Source: Amycolatopsis vastitatis
GTDB lineage: Bacteria > Actinomycetota > Actinomycetes > Mycobacteriales > Pseudonocardiaceae
DNA: 64,000 bases
Direction of reading: 5' to 3'
NCBI RefSeq assembly: GCF_002234595.1
Contig: NZ_NMUL01000047.1
Span: 1 to 64,000, forward strand
A program made the translations under genes and the position numbers. Positions 26,116 through 34,372 of the stretch are shown one piece after another. The notes under the pieces were generated by a model. That model was given only the letters and a program-made list of their open reading frames with translations, was not told where the DNA came from and searched no databases. Within the stretch, counting starts at the first letter, position 1. Every line of letters starts with the position of its first letter.

Positions 26116-26934
26116 CTACCGCTTCAGCGCGACGCCGCCGAGCGCCGCCCGGACAGCGACGTCCGGGTCGTCCGTTGGGTCGGGCCGCCACTGCTCGACC
26201 GGGACCAGCCCGGGGTCGAGGAGCTCGAGGGTGCCGAAGAAGGCCATCAGCTCGTCGCGGCTGCGCAGGACGCCCGGGGTGCTGCTCTGTTTGCTGACCT
26301 TTTCGAGGTTCTTCAGCTGGTCCTGCTCGATCTCGTCGACGTCGGCCGGGCTGATGTGCGACAGCACGTACCGGGAACCGGACGGCAGCAGTTCGCGATA
26401 GGTTTGCGCCGCTTCGCGTACGCCGGTCGAGTCTGGGAGGAAGTGCAGCACTGCGACGGTCAGCAGGCCGATCGGCTTGCCGGGATCCAGGACGCCGGTG
26501 GCGAACGCGGCGTCCCAGACCTCGTCGGCGTCGCACAGGTTCGCGTGCAGCACGGCGTGCCGGTTCGGGTCGCCGTTCTTCTCCAGCAGCAGCCGCGCGT
26601 GCGCGACGGCGACCGGCTCGATGTCGACGTACACGCATCGGCTGTGCGGGTTGACCTCGTCGGCGACCTCGTGCACGTTGCGCATGGTCGGGACGCCGGA
26701 GCCGAGGTCGAGGAACTGCGTGATGCCCTCGGCCAGGCAGTGCCGCACCGCGCGGCCGAGGAACGCCCGGTTCGCGCGGGTCGCCTCGCGCAGCAGGGGG
26801 TAGGCCTTGAGCGCCTGCTCGCCGTACTGCCGGTCGATGGCCCAGTTCGCGGTGCCGCCGAGTGCCCAGTCGTAGGTGCGGGCGGCGTTGGGCCGGTCCA
26901 GGTCGATGCCTTGCGAGGCGTAGTCGGGGTCCAC
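26116..26934 (-). CDS. SAM-dependent methyltransferase (DUF574 family)
   Basis: 272 residues from GTG 26934, with GGAGGA seven bases upstream. The N-terminus DYASQGIDLDRPNAARTYDW and LGGTANWAIDR is the signature of the actinobacterial S-adenosyl methyltransferase family (DUF574/Methyltransf_19). The SAM-binding motif is ITQFLDLGSGVPT (around 87-99), followed by CVYVDIEPVAVAHAR with the acidic residue that binds the ribose and a later IGLLTVAVLHFLPD. The substrate of this family is generally unknown. The ORF can be extended upstream, but the extension lacks family homology, so the GTG is preferred. Confidence 0.9.
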   Translation of the reverse strand: MDPDYASQGIDLDRPNAARTYDWALGGTANWAIDRQYGEQALKAYPLLREATRANRAFLGRAVRHCLAEGITQFLDLGSGVPTMRNVHEVADEVNPHSRCVYVDIEPVAVAHARLLLEKNGDPNRHAVLHANLCDADEVWDAAFATGVLDPGKPIGLLTVAVLHFLPDSTGVREAAQTYRELLPSGSRYVLSHISPADVDEIEQDQLKNLEKVSKQSSTPGVLRSRDELMAFFGTLELLDPGLVPVEQWRPDPTDDPDVAVRAALGGVALKR

Positions 26935-27481
26935 GCCGTCCTCCTCCGTGCTGGGGTGCCCCGCAGAGTATTCACCACGGCCCGGTGCCGGGCGCGACCA
27001 TTGGCCGAGGCAGCGGCCGGAGGCACGGTGCGATCGTGCCGGGTGAAGATCACCGATCCCACGGGTGGCAAGTGGACGGTCGTCCGGCAGGTCGGCGCCT
27101 GGCGGCGAAAGTGCGGGGCGATGTGGGCGGTGGAGGTGGTGCCGGGCGGGCTGGGCAACGACCCTGTCTCGGCTGATGGAGGAGGACGAGCGCGAGCAGA
27201 TCGGCCATTGTCTGGCCGAAGGTAGGCACGGCATCGTCGCCGGGGGCGCGCGGGGCGCGCGCAGGCAGACTCGCCCGGAGGGTCTGTTGGCCGATGGTCA
27301 GTAACGCCCGTATGACCAGAGACGTCTCTCTGTGAGCGGTGACATCGAGCCGCGTTCGGCCTGGCGGCGAGCACGCCCCGCCTTGCCTCCGGGTCTGTGA
27401 CAGCCGATTCGCGCGTCTGCCCGCGATGGGGTTGCTCAGGACAGCAGGTGCCGGCGCCGCCAGCGGCCGTCTGAGCGGCGG
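26935..27481. other. Gap without a supportable gene
   Basis: About 550 bases between the methyltransferase start and the end of the zinc-finger protein. It should hold the methyltransferase promoter. No gene, repeat or RNA is recognised. Confidence 0.35.
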
Positions 27482-27991
27482 CTATTCCCAGGGCAGGAGG
27501 GTGGGATCAAACGGGACTGTCGGGACCACGGTCAGGTAGCGGCCGTTTCCCGGGTCTACCCGAAGCCAGCCTTGCGCGGCGAGCTTTCGCGTGAGGTTTT
27601 GCGCGGTGTGCTTGCTGTAACCGGTCAGCGTCGCCAGCGCGCGACGGTCGGGGAACGGCAGACCAGCTCCCTGGCGGCTGATCTCCTCAACGATGGTCTC
27701 AGCGATCGACCGAACGGAAAGGCCGATGAGGACCGGAAGCTCGAGGTCAGGCTTACTGGTCACGTGCCACGCGCGGCCCGCCTGGCAGTAGTAGCTACGG
27801 ATCGGGACCAGCCCACGCAGCCCCGGCCGAAGACGCCGGTCAGCAGCTTGCTTCGAGGAGTACGCGACCTTTCCGCACGAGGCGCACAGCAAGGACCCAT
27901 CGGCGCTGTTCGCGCCGTGCAGTGTAGGTCGACACAGCAGAAATCCCGGCGAGGGCCATTCGGTCCGCGACGCCTGCGCGGTCAGCTCGAC
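27482..27991 (-). CDS. Zinc-finger plus winged-helix protein (start unresolved)
   Basis: The C-terminal half is a winged-helix domain of GntR/MarR type: IVEEISRQGAGLPFP, RRALATLTGYSKHTAQNL, TRKLAAQGWLRVD, ending in a beta wing. The N-terminal half has a Cys/His set: LLCASCGKVAYSSKQAA followed by YYCQAGRAWHVTSK, which should bind one zinc. This pairing is seen in small DNA-binding proteins on actinobacterial mobile elements. No ATG or GTG is available in frame between the upstream kinase stop (28035) and the zinc finger. The start is either a TTG at 27892, a rarer codon, or lost to a frameshift. The end given at 27991 is approximate. It follows the kinase gene on the same strand. Confidence 0.5.
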   Translation of the reverse strand, partial: VELTAQASRTEWPSPGFLLCRPTLHGANSADGSLLCASCGKVAYSSKQAADRRLRPGLRGLVPIRSYYCQAGRAWHVTSKPDLELPVLIGLSVRSIAETIVEEISRQGAGLPFPDRRALATLTGYSKHTAQNLTRKLAAQGWLRVDPGNGRYLTVVPTVPFDPTLLPWE

Positions 27992-28034
27992 CCTGTCTCG
28001 TCCGACTTCCGAACCTCGTCCGTCTGGGACGGGC

Positions 28035-29489
28035 TCAGCAGGTGATCGCCTGTGTCGGCGGAGTCGTGTTGTCGAGCCGCTTGACGTAGGCGTCCCCGCT
28101 GCGCCGCGCGCACGCGGAATCCCTGGTGGCGAACGGTCCACTGTAGACGGCGTAGATGTCGGTGCCGTTCAGCTGCTGCCGCAGCGAGCCGCAGCCGGTG
28201 GTCGGCGCGTGCAGGTAGGCCGCGCCGGGGTGGGCGTCGAGGACCCGCTGGACGTCGGCGCGGTAGCGGGCCGGGGTGACGGCGGAGCCGAGGATCACGA
28301 TGAAGGACCCGTCGCACGCGGGGGTGCTCATCGCGGTCGCGAGCCTGAGGTCGGCGCCGGCGGAGACGCTGGTGGCCACGGACGTCCGGATGGTCATCTG
28401 GGTGGTCGTGACCGGCGGGGCCGTCACCGGCGGCGTGGTCGACAGTGGCGTGGTCGACGGTGTTGACGACGTCGAGGGCGGTGTCGTGCCGGCCGTCGTC
28501 GTTCCGGCCTGCGAGGAGGGCTTCAGGATCGTGAACCACCCGGCGACGGCCACCAGAGCGAGCAGCGCGACCGCGGCGACCAGCCAAGGCGCCTTCGAAG
28601 CCCGCCGCCCTCCGGTCACGGGCGCGACTCGGGTGGCCTGGCGCGTCGGGGGAGCGGTGGCGTGGACCGGGATCGTGCCGCCGAGCGCGGCCCGGGCGGC
28701 GTCTGCCAGTTCCGTGACACTGCCGAACCGCGCCGCGGGATCCTTCGCCATGCCCTGCGCGATGACGGCGTCGAACGCCGCGGGCAGGCCGGGCCGCAGG
28801 TCGCCCGGCCGGGGCGGTGGCTGGTGCAGGTGGGCGCCGATCAGCGACGCGGCCGTCGTCGCCGCGAACGGTTTGCTGCCGGTCAGGCACTGGTGCAGGA
28901 CGCAGGCCAGCGAATAGACGTCGACGCGGTGGTCGGTGGGCGCGTCGGTGAAGCGCTCCGGAGCCATGTAGTCGAGCGTGCCGACGGCGGCGCCGGTCGC
29001 GGTGAGTTCCGTGCCGGGCCCGGCTGCGCGGGCGATGCCGAAGTCCACGAGGTAGGCGAATCCGGTCGCGCCGACGAGCACGTTCGACGGCTTGACGTCC
29101 CGGTGCACCAGGCCTTCCGCGTGCGCGGCGGCGAGGGCCTGGGCGACCTGCGCGACGACGTCGACTGCCTCGGCGGGGGCCAGTGCGCCGCCCGCGGCCA
29201 GCCGGGTGCCGAGGTCGTCGCCTTCGACCAAGCGCATGTCTAGGTAGAGGCGGCCGTCGATCTCGCCGTAGGCGTGGATCGGGATCACGTGCGGCTCGCG
29301 TAGCCGCGCCACCGCGTGCGCCTCCCGCCGGAACCGCTCCTGGAACTCGCGGTCGGTGCCGAACTCCGGCGCGAGCAGCTTCAGCGCCACGACGCGGTCG
29401 TGGCGCGTGTCGTAGGCGCGCAGGACCTCGCCCATGCCGCCGCGGGCGATCAGCGACTCGACGCGGTACGGCCCGAACTGCCAGCTCAC
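28035..29489 (-). CDS. Eukaryote-like Ser/Thr protein kinase (membrane receptor type)
   Basis: 484 residues from GTG 29489 with GGAGGG upstream. The kinase domain is complete: glycine loop IARGGMGEV (14-22), VALK lysine at 37, catalytic loop HRDVKPSN (129-136, Asp131), DFG at 149-151 and the APERF segment. After a Pro/Thr-rich juxtamembrane part, one transmembrane helix (WLVAAVALLALVAVAGW, about residues 305-322) leads to a Thr-rich stalk and a C-terminal outside domain with paired cysteines (TPACDGSFIVILGSAVTP, TGCGSLRQQL, CARRSGDAYVKRL). It belongs to the PknB-like class without PASTA repeats. The extracellular domain probably senses a ligand; neither ligand nor substrates can be told from sequence. 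Confidence 0.93.
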   Translation of the reverse strand: MSWQFGPYRVESLIARGGMGEVLRAYDTRHDRVVALKLLAPEFGTDREFQERFRREAHAVARLREPHVIPIHAYGEIDGRLYLDMRLVEGDDLGTRLAAGGALAPAEAVDVVAQVAQALAAAHAEGLVHRDVKPSNVLVGATGFAYLVDFGIARAAGPGTELTATGAAVGTLDYMAPERFTDAPTDHRVDVYSLACVLHQCLTGSKPFAATTAASLIGAHLHQPPPRPGDLRPGLPAAFDAVIAQGMAKDPAARFGSVTELADAARAALGGTIPVHATAPPTRQATRVAPVTGGRRASKAPWLVAAVALLALVAVAGWFTILKPSSQAGTTTAGTTPPSTSSTPSTTPLSTTPPVTAPPVTTTQMTIRTSVATSVSAGADLRLATAMSTPACDGSFIVILGSAVTPARYRADVQRVLDAHPGAAYLHAPTTGCGSLRQQLNGTDIYAVYSGPFATRDSACARRSGDAYVKRLDNTTPPTQAITC

Positions 29490-29770
29490 GCGTTTCCCTC
29501 CGCCAGGCACCCGGACACCGGGAAGTCGTGTGCCCCGAGTCCGGGCGTTACACCGGATCCGCGCGGCAGGGTATCGCGAGGTCGTGCCGTCCGAGGACGT
29601 TCGGGTCGGCTGGAGCCTCACAGTTTGTCAACCGGGAGCGGGTGCCCTGTCACCACAGGTCGTCAAGACCACTGACGTGTTTGAGGTTGGTTCGTGCGTC
29701 TTCGGTGAGCAGGCATGTGCGAGGGGGGATCTGGAAATGGAATGTCAGTCCTGGGTGCCATGATCTGTCC

Positions 29771-30120
29771 ATGAGTTACGACTTGGCGGTCTGGGAAGGC
29801 CAACGGCCGGACGGTGACGACGAAGCCAGTGAGATTTTCGCGGAGCTCGCTGAGCGCTACCTGGAGGAAGACGAGGTACCGGCGACTCCGAAGATCGCAC
29901 GTTTCATCGAGGCTCTCGTGCGGCGCTGGGGGACCTCGAAGACACCGAGGACTCTCCGTGGGCCACCGGCGGGACCGGAGACGCGAGCGGCCCGGTGCTT
30001 CACATCAACATCAGGTTCGGCGATGAGAGGGTGGGGGAAGTGTCTGCCTACGTCGCCGGGCTGGCACAGGAGCACGGTCTGGTGTGTTACGACTTCCAAC
30101 AGAACCGCGTCCGCCCGTGA
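29771..30120 (+). pseudogene. Conserved small protein (immunity-like), single frameshift
   Basis: From ATG 29771: SYDLAVWEGQRPDGDDEA, AELAERYLEEDEVP, KIARFIEALVRRWG. The frame then shifts at a GGGG run (29934-29937) and continues as DLEDTEDSPWATGG, VLHINIRFGDERVGEV and AGLAQEHGLVCYDFQQ to TGA 30120. The MSYDLAVWEG family is widespread in actinomycetes, often beside toxin genes, and is probably of immunity or SUKH-like type; that role is inferred. Removing one G restores a 116-residue protein, so either the gene is freshly broken or this is a sequencing error. Confidence 0.75.
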
Positions 30121-30175
30121 CTTCCCTCCCGAGACAACTCTCCACCTCCCAGCCTCCGGCGGCCATACGGGGTGG

Positions 30176-30504
30176 GTGAGCGAGCCGATCCCGCTGTTCC
30201 CGGGTCGCCCGGGTCGACCCGGTGCAGTTCGCCGCGGCGCAGCACCGGCTGTTCACCGGGATGCGGCTGCACATCGGGCGCTCCGACATCGCCCACCAGG
30301 TCGCCTGGGTGCCCTGGATCAACAGCCTCACCCTGCCCGCACCCGCCTGCCACCAAGGCTGGTCCGGGCTCGGCGCCGGCGGTGAGATCACCCCCACCTA
30401 ACAGCAGGTCAGCTGCCGCAAGTGCCTGCGGTTGGTCGGCGAACCCGACGATCTGCGCAGCACGCCCTGTTCGCTCTGGCCGAGCCTGGCGCTCCCAAGC
30501 CGTT
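30176..30504 (+). pseudogene. Small actinobacterial zinc-ribbon-like protein, decayed
   Basis: From GTG 30176 (SEPIPLFPG) a frameshift near 30212 leads into DPVQFAAAQHRLFTGM, IGRSDIAHQVAWVPWINSL, CHQGWSGLGAGGEITPT, then an in-frame TAA at about 30400, beyond which CRKCLRLVGEPDDL continues. The CHQGWSG and CRKCLRL blocks would supply paired Cys/His ligands. A shift plus a stop make it non-functional. The family is known only as hypothetical. Confidence 0.6.
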
Positions 30505-30739
30505 CTGATCTGGCTCGACTGGCGCCCTGGTCGGCAACGCTGACCAGCACGCCGTGCGGTTGCTGCAAGCGATGGGTCTCGAATAGCGCGGGCCGCTACC
30601 GTTTTCCGTAGCGTCGAGCACGCGGGCCGGCGCGCTCCCTACCCTTCGGCGCGCCGGCCCGCCTCGTCCATCCTTGTTCGGAGATTCTCGGTTACCGAGC
30701 AGCAGAACTCTCCTTGATTACCTGCTAGTAGGACTCTGG

Positions 30740-31078
30740 CTACCTGCCGTAGTGCTGGCGGGTAGCTGGGGGGTTCGCCGGAGAGCTTGCGAACTCTGTC
30801 AGGACCTGCGGGTGCGCGATCAACACAGCGCCCGCGATGGCGACGACGAGCACGGTTCCAACGACGAGCCATCGCGTCATCTGGAGCAGGCGTTCGCCCG
30901 TCTCGGGGTCGGCCAGCAGGTTGACGATCCGGCCGGGCAGGCGCTCAGAGTTCACCTCCTCGCTGTCTTCGAAGTGGCGCCAGATGATCTCTGCGGCGCG
31001 ACGCCAGGCTTGTGACCAGCGGCAACGGCCACCGCCGTCACCGTGACGTCTGCTGCCTTGGCCTGTACTCTTGCTCAT
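30740..31078 (-). CDS. Small single-pass membrane protein
   Basis: 112 residues from ATG 31078, preceded by GGAAGGAAG. A basic N-terminus (SKSTGQGSRRHGDGGGR) and an amphipathic helix (AWRRAAEIIWRHFEDSEE) precede one membrane helix (WLVVGTVLVVAIAGAVLIA, residues 70-88) and a short tail. No family is recognised. The upstream 300 bases are unusually AT-rich and probably carry its promoter. Confidence 0.55.
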   Translation of the reverse strand: MSKSTGQGSRRHGDGGGRCRWSQAWRRAAEIIWRHFEDSEEVNSERLPGRIVNLLADPETGERLLQMTRWLVVGTVLVVAIAGAVLIAHPQVLTEFASSPANPPATRQHYGR

Positions 31079-31400
31079 TGGAACGAACTTCCTTCCGTGT
31101 TTAGCCGCATCGGTGGAGTTTGTTTCGCCTGCGCCCGGCTTGTTCCCGCAAGTCGGGCGCTTACTACGTTGCTTCGCTCGTGCATCTCACTTTCAATCAC
31201 TGCTTCCATTGGATAATCAATTTCGTCGTATTTTTCGTTTTGTCACTTTGGTGTTTTCCAGTTCGAATCATCTTCGGTATTGTCGTTAAAGACTGCGACG
31301 GAACTTCGCGCGCTTCGTATCTCTGGCGCGCCACACGTGTCTAAGCTGTCTGATCTGGGCAAACGTACGCGGGGTCGGTGTGCATGCTCGTGAAGAGCTA
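31079..31400. other. AT-rich intergenic region
   Basis: Base composition drops sharply at about 31190-31320 (runs such as TTCGTCGTATTTTTCG). No gene is supportable. Such AT-rich pockets are typical Lsr2 binding sites in actinobacteria, so silencing of the flanking membrane-protein gene is possible. Confidence 0.45.
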
Positions 31401-31769
31401 CCTCCTGATGGCTGTGTGATCTCCCGAGTCGGGCTGGTGCAGCACGGGTTCACTGACGGTCGCGATGGGGTGAATGGTCACGACCGGCAGCTTAGTTGGA
31501 CCCTTCTGGTAGACCTGCATCAGACCGTGACGCGCCGACGCGGATGACCAGGTCGGCGGCCGATTCCGTGGTTGAATGGCGCCCGCGGAACAGCTAGGTC
31601 TGATCGCCACGACTGGTCACGCGACCCGCGTAGCAGAGCGTGCGTCTTATCGATTGAGCGTTTGAGACGCTTGCGCTCAGGAGGCCAGGCTCGCCTCTGG
31701 ATGCTTCTCGCCTGGCAGGAAATCGTCACATGGGAGATCGAACAGGCAGTTTCGTGCCGCTCATGCAAG
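31401..31769. other. Gap without a supportable gene
   Basis: Open frames exist on both strands but none carries recognisable features. The upstream part of the toxin gene at 31770 would have lain here and has been replaced or eroded. Confidence 0.3.
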
Positions 31770-32033
31770 GGTGATCGCCGGAGGTGAGGCCAGGACTTGG
31801 GCACTCAATGAGGTCACCCGGGAGGGCCACCGTGTTCGTGCGCGACGGGCTGAATCTGGCCGTGGGCAGCACCTCAGCGCCGGCGAGTCCGCGCGCGTAT
31901 AGTCGGCTATCAGGGCAAGGGGACGGGGCGGCCGATCTACCAGTTCACCTACAAAGGAAAGGAGTATCGGTTGAGCATTACGGTCGGGAGCAATGGGTTC
32001 ATTGTCGGATCGAATCCGAAGGGTTCGTGGTGA
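31770..32033 (+). pseudogene. Polymorphic-toxin C-terminal tip, truncated and frameshifted
   Basis: The plus strand reads ARTWALNEVTREGHRVRARR and SGRGQHLSAGESARV. One base is then lost near 31903, and it continues as VGYQGKGTGRPIYQFTYKG, EYRLSITVGSNGFIVG and NPKGSW to TGA 32031-32033. The closing GRPIYQF...ITVGSNGFIVGSNP block is typical of the extreme C-terminal toxin domain of large secreted actinobacterial (RHS or T7SS-type) proteins. No N-terminal part or start codon remains. Its stop overlaps the next start by 4 bases (GTGA), the arrangement of a toxin followed by its immunity gene. Confidence 0.65.
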
Positions 32034-32374
32034 CGGTGGAGAGGACGATCAGGGTACTGGCGGACTACGATTGCTGGGCGTTGTGGGTTTTCGCACCGCC
32101 GAGGATGGAAAACGTTGATCCTGCCGATCCCGAGCTGGGGTTGAGTCCGGCTCTGGTGGGCGAGCTGAACCGCTGGGCGGACAAGTACACCGCGACCTTG
32201 AACCGTGACGACCCGAAAGCCTCCAGCTTTCTGTCCGGAGTAGAGAAGCGAGAGTTCGTCGCCTGGGGCCGTCGCTTGGCGGAAGAGGTGCGAGCCCAGG
32301 TGAGCCCCGGCTGGCGAGTCACGTACTTTGACAGCGGCCTCGGCCGTGACGTCGAAATCCAGGTTCCCGACTGA
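32030..32374 (+). CDS. Orphan immunity protein
   Basis: 114 residues from GTG 32030, with GAAGGG upstream and a 4-base GTGA overlap with the toxin remnant. The protein reads TIRVLADYDCWALWVFAPP, MENVDPADPELGLSPALVG, LNRWADKYTATLNRDDPKAS and WGRRLAEEVRAQ. This acidic, soluble actinobacterial family is habitually encoded directly behind polymorphic toxin genes. It presumably neutralises the toxin tip encoded just upstream, now broken, so it may persist as protection against neighbours' toxins. The longer frame upstream (to 31784) is the toxin read in the wrong phase. Confidence 0.7.
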   Translation: MTVERTIRVLADYDCWALWVFAPPRMENVDPADPELGLSPALVGELNRWADKYTATLNRDDPKASSFLSGVEKREFVAWGRRLAEEVRAQVSPGWRVTYFDSGLGRDVEIQVPD

Positions 32375-32530
32375 GTCCAGGTTCCGCGGATTCGTCCAAG
32401 GCTGCCTGAACTCGCTCGTGCCGTGCGGTCGGGACACGAGCGTTCCGCAGCCCGGTCAGCGACGCATCCAGGGCTGCCTGCCGGGGCGGCGTCGGAACAG
32501 TTGCCGGAGGGAGCAGCTCACGGGCTCGAC

Positions 32531-33007
32531 CTCGCTGCGGCGTCGACATCTGGTGGCTTCTTCACTGCCACCGTGTCGTCGCCGGATGCTGCGCCCCGCG
32601 TTAGCGCGTGTCCGCAGCTCATCTTGAACGCGAACTTTCGTCAGTGGCCGTTCGTCACGTCGTGGATGAGCTGAGCGATCTCGGGAGCTGCGGCCACGTG
32701 CCGGACGTTCGGCTGGGTGATCGACTTGTCGTCGGATGCGAACGCCTGGTCCGGGTGCGATTTGGCGGCGGCGGTGACTGCGTCGTGCATGTCGCTGCCT
32801 GTGGTGATGATCAGGCGGCAATGGAGGGCGAGTACGCCGTTGAGGAAGGGCGCGATCGTGTCGGGTTGCCGGTTCGGGGCGATGAGGTGTTGGGCGTTCA
32901 CCGGCTCGCGGTTGGTCTCCGCCTGGATTGCTTGCCAGATCTCGGGAACGTCGCCTGAGGAGGTACTGGCGAGGCAGATGCGAGCGTTGCGCGAGATGTT
33001 GGCGTAC
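32531..33007. repeat. Duplicated BMP-like segment, copy B (partner 1020-1492)
   Basis: This copy sits in a complete gene with a signal anchor, so it is probably the source. The match with 1020-1492 includes about 100 bases downstream of the stop codon. Confidence 0.85.
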
Positions 33008-33111
33008 GCGACTGGCTGCGGAGCAGACTCACCGGGCCAGAGCAGAACGGTGGCCGCGACTCCGACGGCAGCCACCAGGACACCGAGGGCGGCCCAGTGC
33101 AGTCGTTTCAC
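32641..33111 (-). CDS. Membrane-anchored BMP-like (substrate-binding-type) domain protein
   Basis: 156 residues from GTG 33111, with AAAGGGA upstream. The start overlaps the stop of the protease gene by 4 bases. One hydrophobic segment (LGVLVAAVGVAATVLLW, residues 8-24) anchors it; the rest is outside the cell. That domain reads YANISRNARICLAST, IWQAIQAETNREPVNAQHL, APFLNGVLALHCRLIITTG, HDAVTAAAKSHPDQAFASDD. The last part resembles the LII..G....DAV..AAK..P...F signature of BMP/PnrA-like nucleoside-binding lipoproteins, but the protein is only half their usual size. Co-expression with a mycosin-like protease suggests a surface complex; its role is unknown. Confidence 0.75.
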   Translation of the reverse strand: MKRLHWAALGVLVAAVGVAATVLLWPGESAPQPVAYANISRNARICLASTSSGDVPEIWQAIQAETNREPVNAQHLIAPNRQPDTIAPFLNGVLALHCRLIITTGSDMHDAVTAAAKSHPDQAFASDDKSITQPNVRHVAAAPEIAQLIHDVTNGH

Positions 33112-34196
33112 GATTTTCCCTTTCCGTTGACGGCTCTCCGGCGCAGCAACCAGCCGACAGCCACCGCCGTCACCACGACAATGGCGACCGCGGTCGCCGT
33201 CCAGGGCCATTGGGACGTTTTCGTATCGGTTGTGACGACAGGAAAGCCGGAGGCTGTCGTGGGTGACGAGGTCAAGGCCTTGAGCGGGTTCACGATGCCG
33301 AACCCGTAGTGGTCGTCATGGGTGGCGTCGCCGTGACGGTCGGCTGTGTCGATCAGTTGCCGGATCACTCGGCCTGCGGGCAGATCGGGCCATTTCGACC
33401 AGACCAGCGCGGCGGCTGCCGCGACGTAGGGCGCGGCGTAGCTGGTGCCGTCGCCGCGGAGGTATCCGCCGTGGTTGTTCGCGGACACGATGTCTGCGGC
33501 CGGCGCGGCCAGTGTCACTTGTGGGCCTGATTGGCTTTCCGGCCAGAAGTTGTTGCTGGAATCGACTCCGGTCACGGCGACAACGCCGGGGAAATATGCC
33601 GGATACGACGGAGGGTTTCCGTCGTGGCCACTGTTTCCGGTGGCTGCGACGACGATGTCTCCGCGGTCAAGAGCGTGTTCGACCGCCGATCGTACGTTCG
33701 GGTCGGGTACCGAGGTCGATTCGGAAATCGTGATGATCCGGGCGCCGTGGTCGACGGCGTAGATGATGCCTTCGGCGAGGGAAATCGGTTGTGTTTCGCC
33801 GTCGACCGTGACTCGCACGGGTAGGATCCTGGCATCTGGGGCCAGGCCGATCACGCCGGTTCCCGCGTTGTTTCTTCCGGACCCGGCGATGAGCGCGGCG
33901 ATCGACGTTCCGTGCGAGTCCTGTGAATGGTCCGACTGGCCGGTGTCGCCGGCGACACCGGCGAAGCCGGTGCCCGCTAGGACTTGCCCGGCGAGGTCCG
34001 GGTGGTCAGCCTGGCAGCCGCTGTCGAGGACCGCGATGGTGGTCCCGTGACCTCGGGTCGTCGTCCATGCCTGTTCGGCGCGGAAGTGCTGGGTGTCCAG
34101 CGGCCATTCAGCCTGGCGCTCGCCGCCCGCCCATGCGGGCGTCGCGAGGATGAACATCATCCCGGCAAACAGGACGAGAAACAACTTTCTTCGCAC
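33108..34196 (-). CDS. Mycosin-like subtilisin (S8) serine protease
   Basis: 362 residues from GTG 34196 (VRRKLFLVLFAGMMFILATP) with GGAGGG nine bases upstream. The signal peptide is followed by the S8 domain: Asp in TIAVLDSGCQADHPDL, His in SQDSHGTSIAALIAGSG, and Ser in GDGTSYAAPYVAAAAALVW. A C-terminal transmembrane helix (WTATAVAIVVVTAVAVGWLL) ends the protein, giving a membrane-tethered protease facing outward like the MycP proteases of type VII secretion. It forms an operon with the BMP-like protein (4-base overlap). It lies divergently from the RHS toxin gene, so it might process that secreted protein; this is inference. Confidence 0.9.
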   Translation of the reverse strand: MRRKLFLVLFAGMMFILATPAWAGGERQAEWPLDTQHFRAEQAWTTTRGHGTTIAVLDSGCQADHPDLAGQVLAGTGFAGVAGDTGQSDHSQDSHGTSIAALIAGSGRNNAGTGVIGLAPDARILPVRVTVDGETQPISLAEGIIYAVDHGARIITISESTSVPDPNVRSAVEHALDRGDIVVAATGNSGHDGNPPSYPAYFPGVVAVTGVDSSNNFWPESQSGPQVTLAAPAADIVSANNHGGYLRGDGTSYAAPYVAAAAALVWSKWPDLPAGRVIRQLIDTADRHGDATHDDHYGFGIVNPLKALTSSPTTASGFPVVTTDTKTSQWPWTATAVAIVVVTAVAVGWLLRRRAVNGKGKS

Positions 34197-34372
34197 CACT
34201 GAAGACCCTCCCGCTTCGGCGGTGCGAAGCATAACCGTTCGGGTACCTCAATGGACTAGTCCAAATCGGATCTTCGGGACAAGCCGGTTCCGCATATTGA
34301 CTTTCTGATCCCGCGTGCCGGATTGTTGCCCTGCTGCGCCTCCGGAGGGGGAGTGCGCCCGATCCTGGGGAC

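Noticed and set aside
29183..30385. 400-codon plus-strand frame spanning the kinase 5' end and the next genes
   Set aside because: It joins unrelated segments; only the part from 29771 corresponds to a real small gene, which leaves this frame at 29937.
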